The notes beneath the pieces are model-generated. The model ran no database searches. It was given only the letters and a program-made list of their open reading frames with translations, and was not told the DNA's origin. 64,000 nucleotides of DNA from Rhodobiaceae bacterium. Lineage in GTDB: Bacteria > Pseudomonadota > Alphaproteobacteria > Rhizobiales > Tepidamorphaceae. Shown piece by piece: positions 8,248 to 18,696 of this stretch. Position 1 is the first letter of the stretch; the number at the start of each line of letters is the position of its first letter. Location of the stretch: assembly GCA_020637985.1 (NCBI GenBank), contig JACKJK010000004.1, positions 372,001 to 436,000 of the forward strand, in the 5' to 3' direction. The position numbers were made by a program, and so were the translations under genes.

Positions 8248-8913
8248 ATGCCCCAGCCGCTTCTGATGCCCAAGGCGACCGCCGTTTGGCTCGTCGACAA
8301 CACCGCGCTGTCGTTCCGCCAGATCGCCGAGTTCTGCGGCCTGCACGAACTCGAAGTGAAGGCGATCGCCGACGACGAGGCGGAAAAGGGGATCAAGGGG
8401 CTGGACCCGATCCAGACCGGCCAGCTCACCCGCGAGGAGATCGAAGCCGGCGAGAAGGATTCCGGCCACAAGCTGAAGATGTCGACCCCGAAGGTCACCC
8501 TGCCGCAGGCCAAGCGGCGCGGGCCGCGCTATACCCCCGTCTCACGCCGCCAGGACCGCCCCAACGCCATCCTCTGGCTGGTGCGCAACCATCCCGAACT
8601 GAAGGACGCGCAGGTCATGCGCCTCGTCGGCACCACCAAGACGACGATCCAGGCCATTCGCGAGCGCACCCACTGGAACGCCGCCAACCTGACCCCCGTC
8701 GATCCCGTCTCGCTGGGCCTGTGCTCGCAGCTCGACCTCGACCACGAGGTCCAGCGCGCGGCCCGTTCCATGCCCCAGGTTGCCGGCGAGGAAGGCCCGC
8801 ACCTGCTGCCGGCCGAGGAAACCACCGCGCCGCTGGTCGAGGAGGAAAAGGAACTCGACCCCGAGACCGTGCTCGCCAAGCTGCGCGGCATGACCGGCGG
8901 CGACGCCGAGTAG
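8248..8913 (+). CDS. trcR: TrcR-family cell-cycle transcriptional regulator (DUF1013)
   Basis: A 221-residue basic-then-acidic protein of the DUF1013 family, the family of Caulobacter TrcR, a regulator associated with RNA polymerase and cell-cycle promoters. Two helix-turn-helix-like segments are visible: about 20-45 (LSFRQIAEFCGLHELEVKAI) and about 105-140 (NAILWLVRNHPELKDAQVMR, then GTTKTTIQAIRERT). The C-terminal 45 residues are glutamate-rich. The start has AGGAGAGGAG directly upstream. A GATTC (GANTC, CcrM methylation) site lies three bases before the ATG. The gene is monocistronic, convergent with the SDR gene. Confidence 0.85.
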   Translation: MPQPLLMPKATAVWLVDNTALSFRQIAEFCGLHELEVKAIADDEAEKGIKGLDPIQTGQLTREEIEAGEKDSGHKLKMSTPKVTLPQAKRRGPRYTPVSRRQDRPNAILWLVRNHPELKDAQVMRLVGTTKTTIQAIRERTHWNAANLTPVDPVSLGLCSQLDLDHEVQRAARSMPQVAGEEGPHLLPAEETTAPLVEEEKELDPETVLAKLRGMTGGDAE

Positions 8914-8931
8914 ACCCCGGCGCGCAACCGC

Positions 8932-9723
8932 TCACTCCTTGACCGGCACCGTGTAGTTCAGCGGCAGGCGCCCGCCGTCCGCAAAGATCGTCTGGCCGGT
9001 GATGTAGCTTGCCTCGTCGCTGGCCAGGAAGGCGGCGATCGCCGCGATCTCGCGCGGCTCGCCGATCCGCCCTGCCGGCGTGCGCGCCAGCACTTTGGCG
9101 CGCGCTGCCGGATCGGACAGCACGATGGTTTCCAGCATCTCCGTCATGATCGAGCCGGGCCCGATGGCATTGACGCGGATGCCGTGCGGCGCCAGCGACA
9201 GCGCCATCACCTTGGTCAGCTGGCTCAAGCCGCCCTTGGAGACGCAGTAGGGCACCTGGTTGGGCAGCGCCACGACCGCGTTGATCGAACTCATGTTGAC
9301 GATCGCGCCAGGTGCGCCACCGGCCTCGATCTGCTTGACCATCTGCCGCGCCACCGTCTGGCCGACGAGGAAGGCGCCCTTCAGGTTGACCCCCATCACC
9401 CGGTCGTAGTCGGCTTCCTCGAGGTCGAGGAAATCGGCGGAATGGCCAATGCCGGCATTGTTGACCAGAACGTCGATGTGGCCGCAGTTGTTCAGCATCT
9501 GCGTCACCATGTTGCGCACGTCGAGCCGCTGGCTGACGTCGCACCGCACGAACATTGCCTTGCCGCCCTTCGCGGCGATGTCGGCCGCCGTCGCCTCGCC
9601 GGCTTCCTCGTCGATGTCGGCGACGACGACATTGGCGCCGTCATGCGCGAAGCGCTCCGCGATCGCCCGGCCGATGCCGCGCGCAGCACCCGTCACGATC
9701 GCGCATTTCCCCTTCAGGCCCAT
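8932..9723 (-). CDS. short-chain dehydrogenase/reductase (glucose dehydrogenase/FabG-like)
   Basis: A 263-residue classical SDR. It has the cofactor motif TGAARGIG near residue 11, an acidic residue after beta2 (VADID) that favours NAD over NADP, NNAG near 88, and the catalytic Ser-Tyr-Lys set (NMSSIN and YCVSKGG). The start at 9723 is chosen because GGGAGG lies just upstream. It is followed, on the same strand upstream, by the acyl-CoA synthetase whose stop is 55 bp away, so the two are probably co-transcribed. The substrate is unknown; C-terminal ADGGRLPLNYTVPV is typical of sugar or polyol dehydrogenase-like SDRs. Confidence 0.85.
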   Translation of the reverse strand: MGLKGKCAIVTGAARGIGRAIAERFAHDGANVVVADIDEEAGEATAADIAAKGGKAMFVRCDVSQRLDVRNMVTQMLNNCGHIDVLVNNAGIGHSADFLDLEEADYDRVMGVNLKGAFLVGQTVARQMVKQIEAGGAPGAIVNMSSINAVVALPNQVPYCVSKGGLSQLTKVMALSLAPHGIRVNAIGPGSIMTEMLETIVLSDPAARAKVLARTPAGRIGEPREIAAIAAFLASDEASYITGQTIFADGGRLPLNYTVPVKE

Positions 9724-9778
9724 GCCGCCCTCCCTTGTGTCCACGAACCGTTATCGATGCCGACGGGCCGATGCCGCG

Positions 9779-11692
<1,914 letters not shown>

Positions 11693-11908
11693 GGTGTCCC
11701 TCCCATTTGGCCTGGCCCGGTTAGCCCGGCGCGGCCAATCAGCAAGATTGTTCCCTGCCGCACCGGGCAGGGCTTGTTGCCGGGGATTGTCGTGAAAGGG
11801 CTCGCAGATGCAAGGGCGAGCGGATATGACTTTGGTCAATAGGCACTACTACGCAATCATCTCCCACGAGGCGCTGCCGCAGCGACTGGCATCGCCGGCA
11901 ACCGGCGC

Positions 11909-12664
11909 ATGATCTCCGATCCCTTCTTCTATGCCGTCGCCATTCCCGCGGTGATCCTGTTCGGCCTGTCCAAGAGCGGGCTCGGCGGCGCGCTTTCGGT
12001 CCCTTGCGCGCCGCTGATCGCGCTTGCCACCTCGCCACTGGAGGCGGTGGCCATCATGCTGCCGATCATGCTCACGATGGATGTCTTCGCGGTCACCGCC
12101 TACCGGCGCGACTTCGATGCGAAAACACTGATGCTGACGATCCCCACCGGCATCCTCGGCGTCGCCATCGGCGGTCTGCTCGCCGCGCACGTCTCCGACG
12201 CCCACGTGCGGCTGATCATCGGGGCGATCGCGGTGTCCTTCAGCCTGAAATACTGGCTGTCGTCGCGCAAGGCCGTCGCGGCACGGCCCCACAACCCGCT
12301 CAAGGCGCGATTCTGGTCGACAGTGTCCGGCTTCACCAGCACCATCGCGCACGCCGGCGGCGTCCCCTACCAGATGTACACGCTGCCGCTGCGTCTGGCG
12401 CCGCGCACGCTCGCCGCCACCACCGCGATCTTCCTGGCCAGCGTCAACGTCGCCAAGGTGGTGCCCTACTTCCTGCTCGGGCTGTTCGACACGTCCACGC
12501 TGTCGGCCTCGCTGGTCCTGAGCCCGCTCGCCCCGCTGTCGATCTACGCCGGCGTCTACCTCATCCGCATCATCCCGATGGAGCCCTTCTACAAGCTCAC
12601 CTATGCAGGCGTCCTGCTGGTCGGCCTGAAGATGCTCTGGGACGGCCTCGCCCCGCTGCTCTGA
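11909..12664 (+). CDS. TSUP family (TauE/SafE-like) membrane permease
   Basis: A 251-residue hydrophobic protein with about eight transmembrane segments in two repeated halves. The first repeat has LSKSGLGGALSVP and the second HAGGVPYQMYTLP, both the glycine/proline signatures of the sulfite exporter TauE/SafE family. Members move small organosulfur or oxyanions such as sulfite, sulfoacetate or acetate-like acids; the substrate is not readable here. It is divergent from prpE across 216 bp and has a 92-bp gap to the acyl-CoA synthetase on the same strand. Confidence 0.85.
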   Translation: MISDPFFYAVAIPAVILFGLSKSGLGGALSVPCAPLIALATSPLEAVAIMLPIMLTMDVFAVTAYRRDFDAKTLMLTIPTGILGVAIGGLLAAHVSDAHVRLIIGAIAVSFSLKYWLSSRKAVAARPHNPLKARFWSTVSGFTSTIAHAGGVPYQMYTLPLRLAPRTLAATTAIFLASVNVAKVVPYFLLGLFDTSTLSASLVLSPLAPLSIYAGVYLIRIIPMEPFYKLTYAGVLLVGLKMLWDGLAPLL

Positions 12665-12756
12665 TCGCGGCCCCGCCCAATCGACCATCGTCCGCTTGCC
12701 TCAGGCAGCGTGTTGGGTATTGATGCGCCAGACTTTCCGGAATGGAGTTTGCGCCG

Positions 12757-14394
12757 ATGCCCGCCGATCCCAACTGGTACGAAATCGATCTGCCGAAAAC
12801 CCCGGCCAACTACCAGCCGCTCACTCCGCTCACCTTCCTTGAGCGTTCGGCGAGCGTGTTCCCGGACCACCCGGCGATCATCCACGGCAGCCGGACCACC
12901 AGCTACGCCGATTTCTATGCCCGTTCGCGCCGCCTTGCCTCGGCGCTGGCGCAGCGCGGCATCGGCAAGGGCGACACCGTATCCGTCATGCTGGCGAACA
13001 CGCCGGCCATGCTGGAGGCGCACTACGGCGTGCCGATGACCGGGGCTGTGCTCAACACGCTCAACACCCGCCTCGATGCCGCGATCATCGCCTTCACGCT
13101 CGACCACGCCGAAACCAAGATCCTGATCACCGATCGGGAATTCTCCGCGACCGTGAAGGAAGCGCTGGGCCTTGCCAAGGCCAGGCCACTGATCGTCGAC
13201 TACGACGATCCCGAGTTTCCCCAGGACGGCGAGATGCTGGGCGAGATCGAGTACGAGGACTTCATTGCGGGTGGCGACCCGGAATTCGCCTGGCAGATGC
13301 CGCAGGACGAGTGGAACGCCATCTCGCTGAACTACACCTCCGGCACCACCGGCAACCCGAAAGGCGTCGTCTACCACCACCGCGGCGCCTACCTGCTGGC
13401 GCAGGGCAACGTCATTACCGGCGCGATGGGCAAGCATCCGGTCTACCTGTGGACGCTGCCGATGTTCCACTGCAACGGCTGGTGCTTCCCCTGGACGCTG
13501 TCGGTCGTCGCCGGCACCCACGTGTGCCTGCGCTGGGTGCGCCAGAAGCCGATCTGGGACGCGCTCGCCGACCACAGGGTCACGCACCTGTGCGGCGCGC
13601 CGATCGTCATGTCGACGATCCTGTCGACGCCGGCCGCCGACAAGCGCCAGCTCGATCACACGGTGGAATTCTTCACCGCCGCCGCCCCGCCGCCGGAGGC
13701 CGTGCTCGCCGCCATGGCCGACGCTGGCTTCAACGTCACCCACCTCTACGGGCTGACCGAGACCTACGGGCCTGCCGTCGTCAACGACTGGAAGAACGAC
13801 TGGAACACGCTCGAGGGTGCCGCGCGCGCGGCGAAGAAGGCCCGCCAGGGCGTGCGCTACGCCGCGCTGGAGGCCCTCTCGATCATCGATCCGGAAACCA
13901 TGCAGCACGTCCCCGCCGACGGTGAGACCATGGGCGAGGCGATGTTCCGCGGCAACGTCGTGATGAAGGGCTATCTCAAGAACAAGGAAGCGACCGTGGC
14001 CGCCTTCGCCGGCGGCTGGTTCCATTCCGGCGACCTCGGCGTGATGCATGCCGACGGCTATATCCAGCTCAAGGACCGCTCCAAGGACATCATCATTTCC
14101 GGTGGCGAGAACATCTCGTCCATCGAGGTCGAGGACGTTCTCTACAAGCACCCGGCGATCGCCTCGGCCGCCGTCGTCGCCAAGCCCGACGACAAGTGGG
14201 GCGAGACGCCGTGCGCCTTTATCGAGCTGGTCGCTGGCCAGACGCTGACCGCCAAGGAGGTGATCGAATGGACGCGCGAGCGGCTCGCACGCTACAAGTG
14301 CCCGCGCTACGTCGTCTTCACCGAGATCCCGAAGACCTCGACCGGCAAGATCCAGAAATTCAAGCTGCGCGACATGGCCAGGGACGTCACCTGA
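12757..14394 (+). CDS. acyl-CoA synthetase (medium/long-chain, AMP-forming)
   Basis: A 545-residue ANL enzyme. It shows the A3 motif YTSGTTGNPKG near 200, the A5 motif YGLTETYG, the A7 motif GWFHSGDLG, the hinge region DRSKDIIISGGENI, and the A10 lysine in KTSTGKIQKFKL. These are the marks of fatty-acid or aryl-acid CoA ligases in the DitJ/AlkK-like group. The start at 12757 is chosen over the ATG at 12742 because GGAG lies nine bases ahead of it. A 10-bp G/C inverted repeat lies 25 bp after the stop (14419-14445) but lacks a T tract. Confidence 0.85.
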   Translation: MPADPNWYEIDLPKTPANYQPLTPLTFLERSASVFPDHPAIIHGSRTTSYADFYARSRRLASALAQRGIGKGDTVSVMLANTPAMLEAHYGVPMTGAVLNTLNTRLDAAIIAFTLDHAETKILITDREFSATVKEALGLAKARPLIVDYDDPEFPQDGEMLGEIEYEDFIAGGDPEFAWQMPQDEWNAISLNYTSGTTGNPKGVVYHHRGAYLLAQGNVITGAMGKHPVYLWTLPMFHCNGWCFPWTLSVVAGTHVCLRWVRQKPIWDALADHRVTHLCGAPIVMSTILSTPAADKRQLDHTVEFFTAAAPPPEAVLAAMADAGFNVTHLYGLTETYGPAVVNDWKNDWNTLEGAARAAKKARQGVRYAALEALSIIDPETMQHVPADGETMGEAMFRGNVVMKGYLKNKEATVAAFAGGWFHSGDLGVMHADGYIQLKDRSKDIIISGGENISSIEVEDVLYKHPAIASAAVVAKPDDKWGETPCAFIELVAGQTLTAKEVIEWTRERLARYKCPRYVVFTEIPKTSTGKIQKFKLRDMARDVT

Positions 14395-14552
14395 CACCCC
14401 GCGGAATCAGATGCCTCGAGCCCGGGCTTGCGCCGAGCCTGGGCTTGCGCACTGTCACACAAGCCCAGTGCTGACATCGAACGCGGCCACTCGCCAGCCC
14501 TCTTCGCCATGGCGGGCTGGTGAGCGTTCCGTTGCGCGAAATTCTACGCGGA

Positions 14553-14735
14553 TTAGTGGACCCGCGCCTCGCTGCCCCGCAGCCGTTCGATTTCGTCCTT
14601 CAGGTGCAGCTTCTGCTTCTTGAGCTCGGCGATGTGGAGGTCGTCGGCATAGGGCCGCTTCATCTCTTCCTCGAGCGTGCGTTCCAGCACGCGGTGCTTC
14701 TCGACCAGTTCGTCCAGATGCGCTTCGAGGCTCAT
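14553..14735 (-). CDS. YdcH family protein (DUF465)
   Basis: A 60-residue helical hairpin protein: MSLEAHLDELVEKHRVLERT then a second helix with the family block LHIAELKKQKLHLKDEIERL. AAGGGAGTG lies upstream of the ATG. Function of the family is unknown. A second copy of the same family is divergently transcribed 219 bp away. Confidence 0.85.
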   Translation of the reverse strand: MSLEAHLDELVEKHRVLERTLEEEMKRPYADDLHIAELKKQKLHLKDEIERLRGSEARVH

Positions 14736-14954
14736 GTGACACTCCCTTTCTGAGATTGACCGGGTCGAATCTTGGCACAACTCGGCGCCCCTGTCGAACC
14801 CCTGTGACAGCTTCGTGAACAACGCGAAAGCCGCCGGGCAAGGGTGCTTGAAACTTGCACCGCCGCGGTCGATACTTGGCGCCTGGCCGCGCAGCGTGGC
14901 CAGTCGGCCGGGCATCTGGACCCGGTTCGCAAATGCGGCAGGCAAGCTGGTTCG

Positions 14955-15164
14955 ATGGCGGCTGAAGACGAAGAGATGGGCGTGCGCGCGGAGCTTGCGC
15001 GGCTGCGCGAGGAGCACCGCGACCTCGATCTGGCGATCAGGGCGATCGTGGAAACCCGGCCGTTCGAAACGCTTCAGATCCAGCGACTGAAGAAGCGCAA
15101 GCTGTCGCTCAAGGACCGCATCATCTTCCTGGAAGACAGCCTGACGCCCGACATCATCGCTTGA
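14955..15164 (+). CDS. second YdcH family protein (DUF465)
   Basis: A 69-residue relative of the gene at 14553-14735, with the same two-helix plan and the block LQIQRLKKRKLSLKDRIIFL. The start is uncertain: ATG at 14955 (used) or ATG at 14976. Its 3' end overlaps the convergent diguanylate cyclase gene by 11 bp. Confidence 0.75.
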   Translation: MAAEDEEMGVRAELARLREEHRDLDLAIRAIVETRPFETLQIQRLKKRKLSLKDRIIFLEDSLTPDIIA

Positions 15165-15756
15165 GCGCATCTCGCCGGCGCTTGCCACGCGAGAATTTCT
15201 TTTCCCGGTACATCGCCGCGTCCGCCCGTGCCAGCAGCGTCGCGGCGCTGTCCTCGCCGTGCAATTCGGCAACGCCGCAGGAAATGGACAGGGCAATCTG
15301 CGCCTTGCCGCGCGTCAGCGGATTGCGCTTGACAATCTCGGCGAGCGCACGCGCCTTGTTCTCCGCGACCTCCTGCGTCGCGTTCCACAGCAGGACCACG
15401 AACTCGTCGCCGCCGATACGGCCAAGCCGGTCGCTCTTGCGGACGTTGCTCTCGATGAGTCCGACCAGATGGCGCAGCAGCGCATCGCCCACACTGTGGC
15501 CGTGCTCGTCGTTGACCGCCTTGAATTCGTCGAGATCGATGAAGATCACCGAAGCGACGATGCGATAGCGCTCGCTGAACGCTATGGCGCGCTCCAGTTC
15601 CGCCTCGATGCCGCGCCGGTTGAGAATGCCGAGCAGGGCATCCTCGTTGGCGCAGGCTTCGAGCGCGGCGATCCTGCGCCTGGCCGCATCGAGCTGACGC
15701 CGCAAGTCGCCGATGGCCTGCGAATCGGCAACAACCGTATCCAGTTCATCCGCCAC
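15154..15756 (-). CDS. soluble diguanylate cyclase (GGDEF domain)
   Basis: A 200-residue protein that makes cyclic di-GMP from two GTP. After a 40-residue predicted coiled coil, the GGDEF domain fills the rest. The active-site motif is exact (GGDEF, 115-119) and the product-inhibition I-site RxxD is present exactly five residues upstream (Arg106-Asp109), so the enzyme should be active and feedback-inhibited. There is no sensor domain and no membrane segment. The start is taken as the GTG at 15756, preceded by GGTGG; the longer ATG frame at 15819 adds a low-complexity stretch. Confidence 0.85.
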   Translation of the reverse strand: MADELDTVVADSQAIGDLRRQLDAARRRIAALEACANEDALLGILNRRGIEAELERAIAFSERYRIVASVIFIDLDEFKAVNDEHGHSVGDALLRHLVGLIESNVRKSDRLGRIGGDEFVVLLWNATQEVAENKARALAEIVKRNPLTRGKAQIALSISCGVAELHGEDSAATLLARADAAMYREKKFSRGKRRRDALKR

Positions 15757-15985
15757 GCTCGATCCACCACCTTCGTCGCGCCCGCACCAAACCCCGGCCG
15801 GCGGGACACTACATCCCACCCGTTACCCCAAGGCAAATTCCGCTACGAGACTTCACTGCAATTGCTTGACGCGATTTACGGCGATCACGGCTTGCAGCGG
15901 CGACCGCGAACCCTATAATCCGCCGCTTTCTTCGCGCCCGCATCTTCGTTAACGCAGCCGGGCGGAAGCAAGCAGGAGCGCGTTT

Positions 15986-16492
15986 ATGGCGATGACGAAG
16001 CCGGCTGTAGCGATCATCATGGGCAGCCAGTCAGACTGGCAGACCATGCGCCACGCAGCCGAAACCCTCGATGCGCTGGCAATTGCCCACGACACACGCA
16101 TCGTTTCTGCCCATCGCACGCCCGACCGGCTGTCGCAGTTCGCCAGCAACGCCCGCGCGCAGGGTTTCAAGGTCATCATCGCCGGCGCGGGTGGTGCCGC
16201 GCACCTGCCGGGTATGACCGCCGCGATGACGCCTCTGCCCGTTTTCGGCGTTCCCGTCGAATCGAAGGCACTGTCCGGCGTCGACAGCCTCTATTCCATT
16301 GTCCAGATGCCGGCCGGCGTGCCCGTGGGAACGCTCGCCATCGGCCGCGCAGGTGCCGTCAACGCCGCCTTGCTGGCGGCAGCCGTGCTGGCGCTCGAGG
16401 ACGCGGGGCTCGCGGAACGGCTCGACCAGTGGCGCAGGGCACAGACCGATGCCGTCGCCGAGCGGCCCGACACGGACGCAACGCCCTCATGA
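15986..16492 (+). CDS. purE: N5-carboxyaminoimidazole ribonucleotide mutase PurE
   Basis: A 168-residue class I PurE catalysing N5-CAIR to CAIR in purine synthesis. The N-terminal IIMGSQSDW, the SAHRTPDR motif near residue 45 and the GAGGAAHLPGM loop near 73 bind substrate. It overlaps purK by four bases (ATGA), so the two are translationally coupled. The C-terminal tail (20 residues) is longer than minimal PurE. Confidence 0.95.
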   Translation: MAMTKPAVAIIMGSQSDWQTMRHAAETLDALAIAHDTRIVSAHRTPDRLSQFASNARAQGFKVIIAGAGGAAHLPGMTAAMTPLPVFGVPVESKALSGVDSLYSIVQMPAGVPVGTLAIGRAGAVNAALLAAAVLALEDAGLAERLDQWRRAQTDAVAERPDTDATPS

Positions 16493-17583
16493 CCGCGCCG
16501 CTGCCGCCGCTGTCGCGCATCGGCATCCTGGGCGACGGCCAGCTCGGCCGGATGCTGGCGCTTGCCGCCGCCAGGCTCGGCATGGCGGTGCATGTCTTCG
16601 GTCCGGACGCGCACGGGCCGGCACACGCGGTCGCCGCCGCCTCGACGGTCGCCGGATACGACGACGAGCAGGCCCTGCGCGCCTTTGCCGCCGACATCGA
16701 CGTCGCAACCTACGAATTCGAGAATGTACCGGTCAGCGCCGCTGCCCAGCTTGGCCGCCACGTGCGTCTTGCCCCCGGCGAACGCGCGCTTGCAATTTCG
16801 CAGGACCGGCTGGCCGAAAAGACCTTCATCCGCGAGCTCGGCATCGAGGTCGCGGCCTTCCACGACATTCCCGATGCAGACGCCCTCGCCGGCCTGATGG
16901 CTGGCGGATTCGGCGCCGGCATCCTGAAGACCCGCCGCCTCGGCTATGACGGCAAGGGGCAGGTGCGGCTGCACGGCGACGAAACCGTGCAGGAACTGCG
17001 CGACGCCCACGCGAGCCTCGCTGGCGCGCCTGCGATCCTCGAGGCGATGGTTCCCTTCGTGCGCGAGGTCTCTGTCGTCGCCGTTCGCGGGGCGGACGGC
17101 GCATTCTCCGCATTCGATCCCGCCGAGAACGTCCATCGCGACGGCATCCTGGCAACCAGCACCGTACCCGCGGCCATCGGCGCGGAAACGGCCACCGCCG
17201 CGCGCGACATCGCACGCCGGATTGTCGATTCGCTCGACTATGTCGGCGTCATCGGCGTCGAGATGTTCGTCGTCGAAGACGCCGGTGAGACGCGACTGCT
17301 CGTCAACGAGATCGCGCCGCGCGTGCACAACTCCGGCCACTGGACGATGGACGCCTGCATCACCTGCCAGTTCGAGCAGCACGTGCGTGCAATTCTCGGC
17401 TGGCCGCTCGGGGATCCTGCCCGCCACAGCGACGTCGTGATGCGCAACCTCATCGGCCAAGATGCAGATGCCTGGGCTTCCCTTTCGCGCGAACCGGCGA
17501 CCTGCATCCACCTTTATGGCAAGCGCGAAACCCGCGCCGGGCGCAAGATGGGCCACGTCAACGTGCTGTCGAAACGCACGTGA
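16489..17583 (+). CDS. purK: N5-carboxyaminoimidazole ribonucleotide synthase PurK
   Basis: A 364-residue ATP-grasp ligase that uses ATP and bicarbonate to make N5-CAIR, the substrate of PurE. The N-terminal GILGDGQLGRMLALAA motif, the central grasp-domain segment LKTRRLGYDGKGQ and the late metal-binding region NEIAPRVHNSGHWTMDAC are all intact. The start is the ATG inside the ATGA overlap with purE; the longer frame from 16429 lies within purE and is not real. Confidence 0.95.
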   Translation: MTAPLPPLSRIGILGDGQLGRMLALAAARLGMAVHVFGPDAHGPAHAVAAASTVAGYDDEQALRAFAADIDVATYEFENVPVSAAAQLGRHVRLAPGERALAISQDRLAEKTFIRELGIEVAAFHDIPDADALAGLMAGGFGAGILKTRRLGYDGKGQVRLHGDETVQELRDAHASLAGAPAILEAMVPFVREVSVVAVRGADGAFSAFDPAENVHRDGILATSTVPAAIGAETATAARDIARRIVDSLDYVGVIGVEMFVVEDAGETRLLVNEIAPRVHNSGHWTMDACITCQFEQHVRAILGWPLGDPARHSDVVMRNLIGQDADAWASLSREPATCIHLYGKRETRAGRKMGHVNVLSKRT

Positions 17584-17788
17584 TTCTTGCCCGCAAGGCG
17601 GCCCTATGCATGGACTTGCACACCGGATTCTGCTATTGAGCCGCCAATCGTGACGGACAACATGGTGGCCGGATAGCCGGAACACCCTGTTTTTCCGTGA
17701 TTTTTTGCCATCGGGACATCCTGGTCGGCTATCGTGACGCGCGGTGCGCGTCGCAGCGACCGGTCATTGCGAGAAAGAGGAACGGCAC

Positions 17789-18001
17789 GTGCAGGTTATC
17801 GTCCGCGACAACAACGTGGATCAGGCGCTCAGGGCCCTGAAGAAGAAGTTGCAGCGCGAAGGCGTCTTCCGCGAGATGAAGCTGCGCAACTACTACGAGA
17901 AGCCCTCCGAGAAGCGCGCACGTGAGAAGGCCGAGGCCGTTCGCCGCGCCCGCAAGCTGGCGCGCAAGCGCGCCCAGCGCGAAGGCCTGGTCGGGCGCTA
18001 A
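17789..18001 (+). CDS. rpsU: 30S ribosomal protein S21
   Basis: A 70-residue basic protein, MQVIVRDNNVDQALRALKKK at its start, with the arginine-rich C-terminal helix usual for the family. The start is a GTG at 17789 preceded by AAAGAGGAA. S21 helps mRNA selection at initiation in the 30S platform. The gene stands alone with its own terminator. Confidence 0.95.
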   Translation: MQVIVRDNNVDQALRALKKKLQREGVFREMKLRNYYEKPSEKRAREKAEAVRRARKLARKRAQREGLVGR

Positions 18002-18074
18002 TCCCTGCACGCGCCATTGGGCGCTGGTGACACGTCCCAGCACCCGAGGCGGTCGCTTCCAGCGAGACATCTGC

Positions 18075-18105
18075 AAAGGCCGGCGTACGCACGCCGGCTT
18101 TTTTC
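18075..18105 (+). terminator. intrinsic terminator after rpsU
   Basis: A perfect 8-bp stem GCCGGCGT / ACGCCGGC (18079-18098) with loop ACGC and six T residues after it. Confidence 0.9.
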
Positions 18106-18176
18106 GTTTCCTGCAAATGGTTCGCGGGCCTGCGGGTTCGCGAGGCGCACGGCGCGGCCTCAAGCCGTCAACGCAA

Positions 18177-18219
18177 ACGAAAACGCCGACTGCGGCCCCT
18201 CAAGGCCATGGTCGGCGTG
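18177..18219 (-). terminator. intrinsic terminator for the cytochrome oxidase subunit IV-like gene
   Basis: On the minus strand ACGCCGAC pairs with GTCGGCGT (18219-18212 with 18091-18084), with an inner GGCC repeat in the loop, followed by TTTTCGTTT. Confidence 0.6.
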
Positions 18220-18280
18220 TCCGATGTCAATTTGATCGATTCGATTGCCGGCTTCAGCCGGCGAACATGCCGCTCCGGGG

Positions 18281-18559
18281 TCAGCCCGCCATCAACGCCA
18301 TCATCGCCAGACCGATCACTGCCTGCACGACGCCGACGATGTAGCCCTTCGGGCGCATCATCAGCCCGATGGTCAGCGTGATGAGCATGACGAAGGCGAA
18401 GATCAGGCCGAGAATGCCGTGGTCCATGTTCACCAGCGCCAGCGCGATCAGCACGTTCACGCACGCGACCGAGCCTGCCTTGGCAAAATCGACGAACCCT
18501 TCGTAGGTCCGCTCGTGAGCCGGATAGTCCATCGCCGAATTGTTGTCGCTGGCTGCCAT
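18281..18559 (-). CDS. aa3-type cytochrome c oxidase subunit IV-like small membrane protein
   Basis: A 92-residue protein. The N-terminal block MDYPAHERTYEGFVDFAKAG is the hallmark of the short bacterial aa3-oxidase subunit IV family (HExTYxGF pattern), followed by two or three hydrophobic segments (about 31-50, 54-71 and 75-92). This subunit packs against subunit I/III of the oxidase in alphaproteobacteria; here it stands alone, away from the other cox genes. The ATG at 18559 is chosen because GGGGGA precedes it at good spacing, whereas it abuts the ATG at 18568. Confidence 0.7.
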   Translation of the reverse strand: MAASDNNSAMDYPAHERTYEGFVDFAKAGSVACVNVLIALALVNMDHGILGLIFAFVMLITLTIGLMMRPKGYIVGVVQAVIGLAMMALMAG

Positions 18560-18696
18560 GATGTTCATTCCCCCGTCTTGTCGATTCGATGCCGCCCGTT
18601 CGCAGCGGCGTAATTGTGCGAAGTTTCTATCCGATGGCCGGGCGCACGGCAACGGCGAACGTGCATCGCGCAGACATCCCGCCGGTCAACCCGCAC

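Noticed and set aside
12601..14397. 598-residue antisense frame over the acyl-CoA synthetase
   Set aside because: Same shadow effect; the sense-strand enzyme has all ANL motifs.
14419..14445. Terminator after the acyl-CoA synthetase
   Set aside because: A 10-bp hairpin is real but lacks a T tract on either strand.
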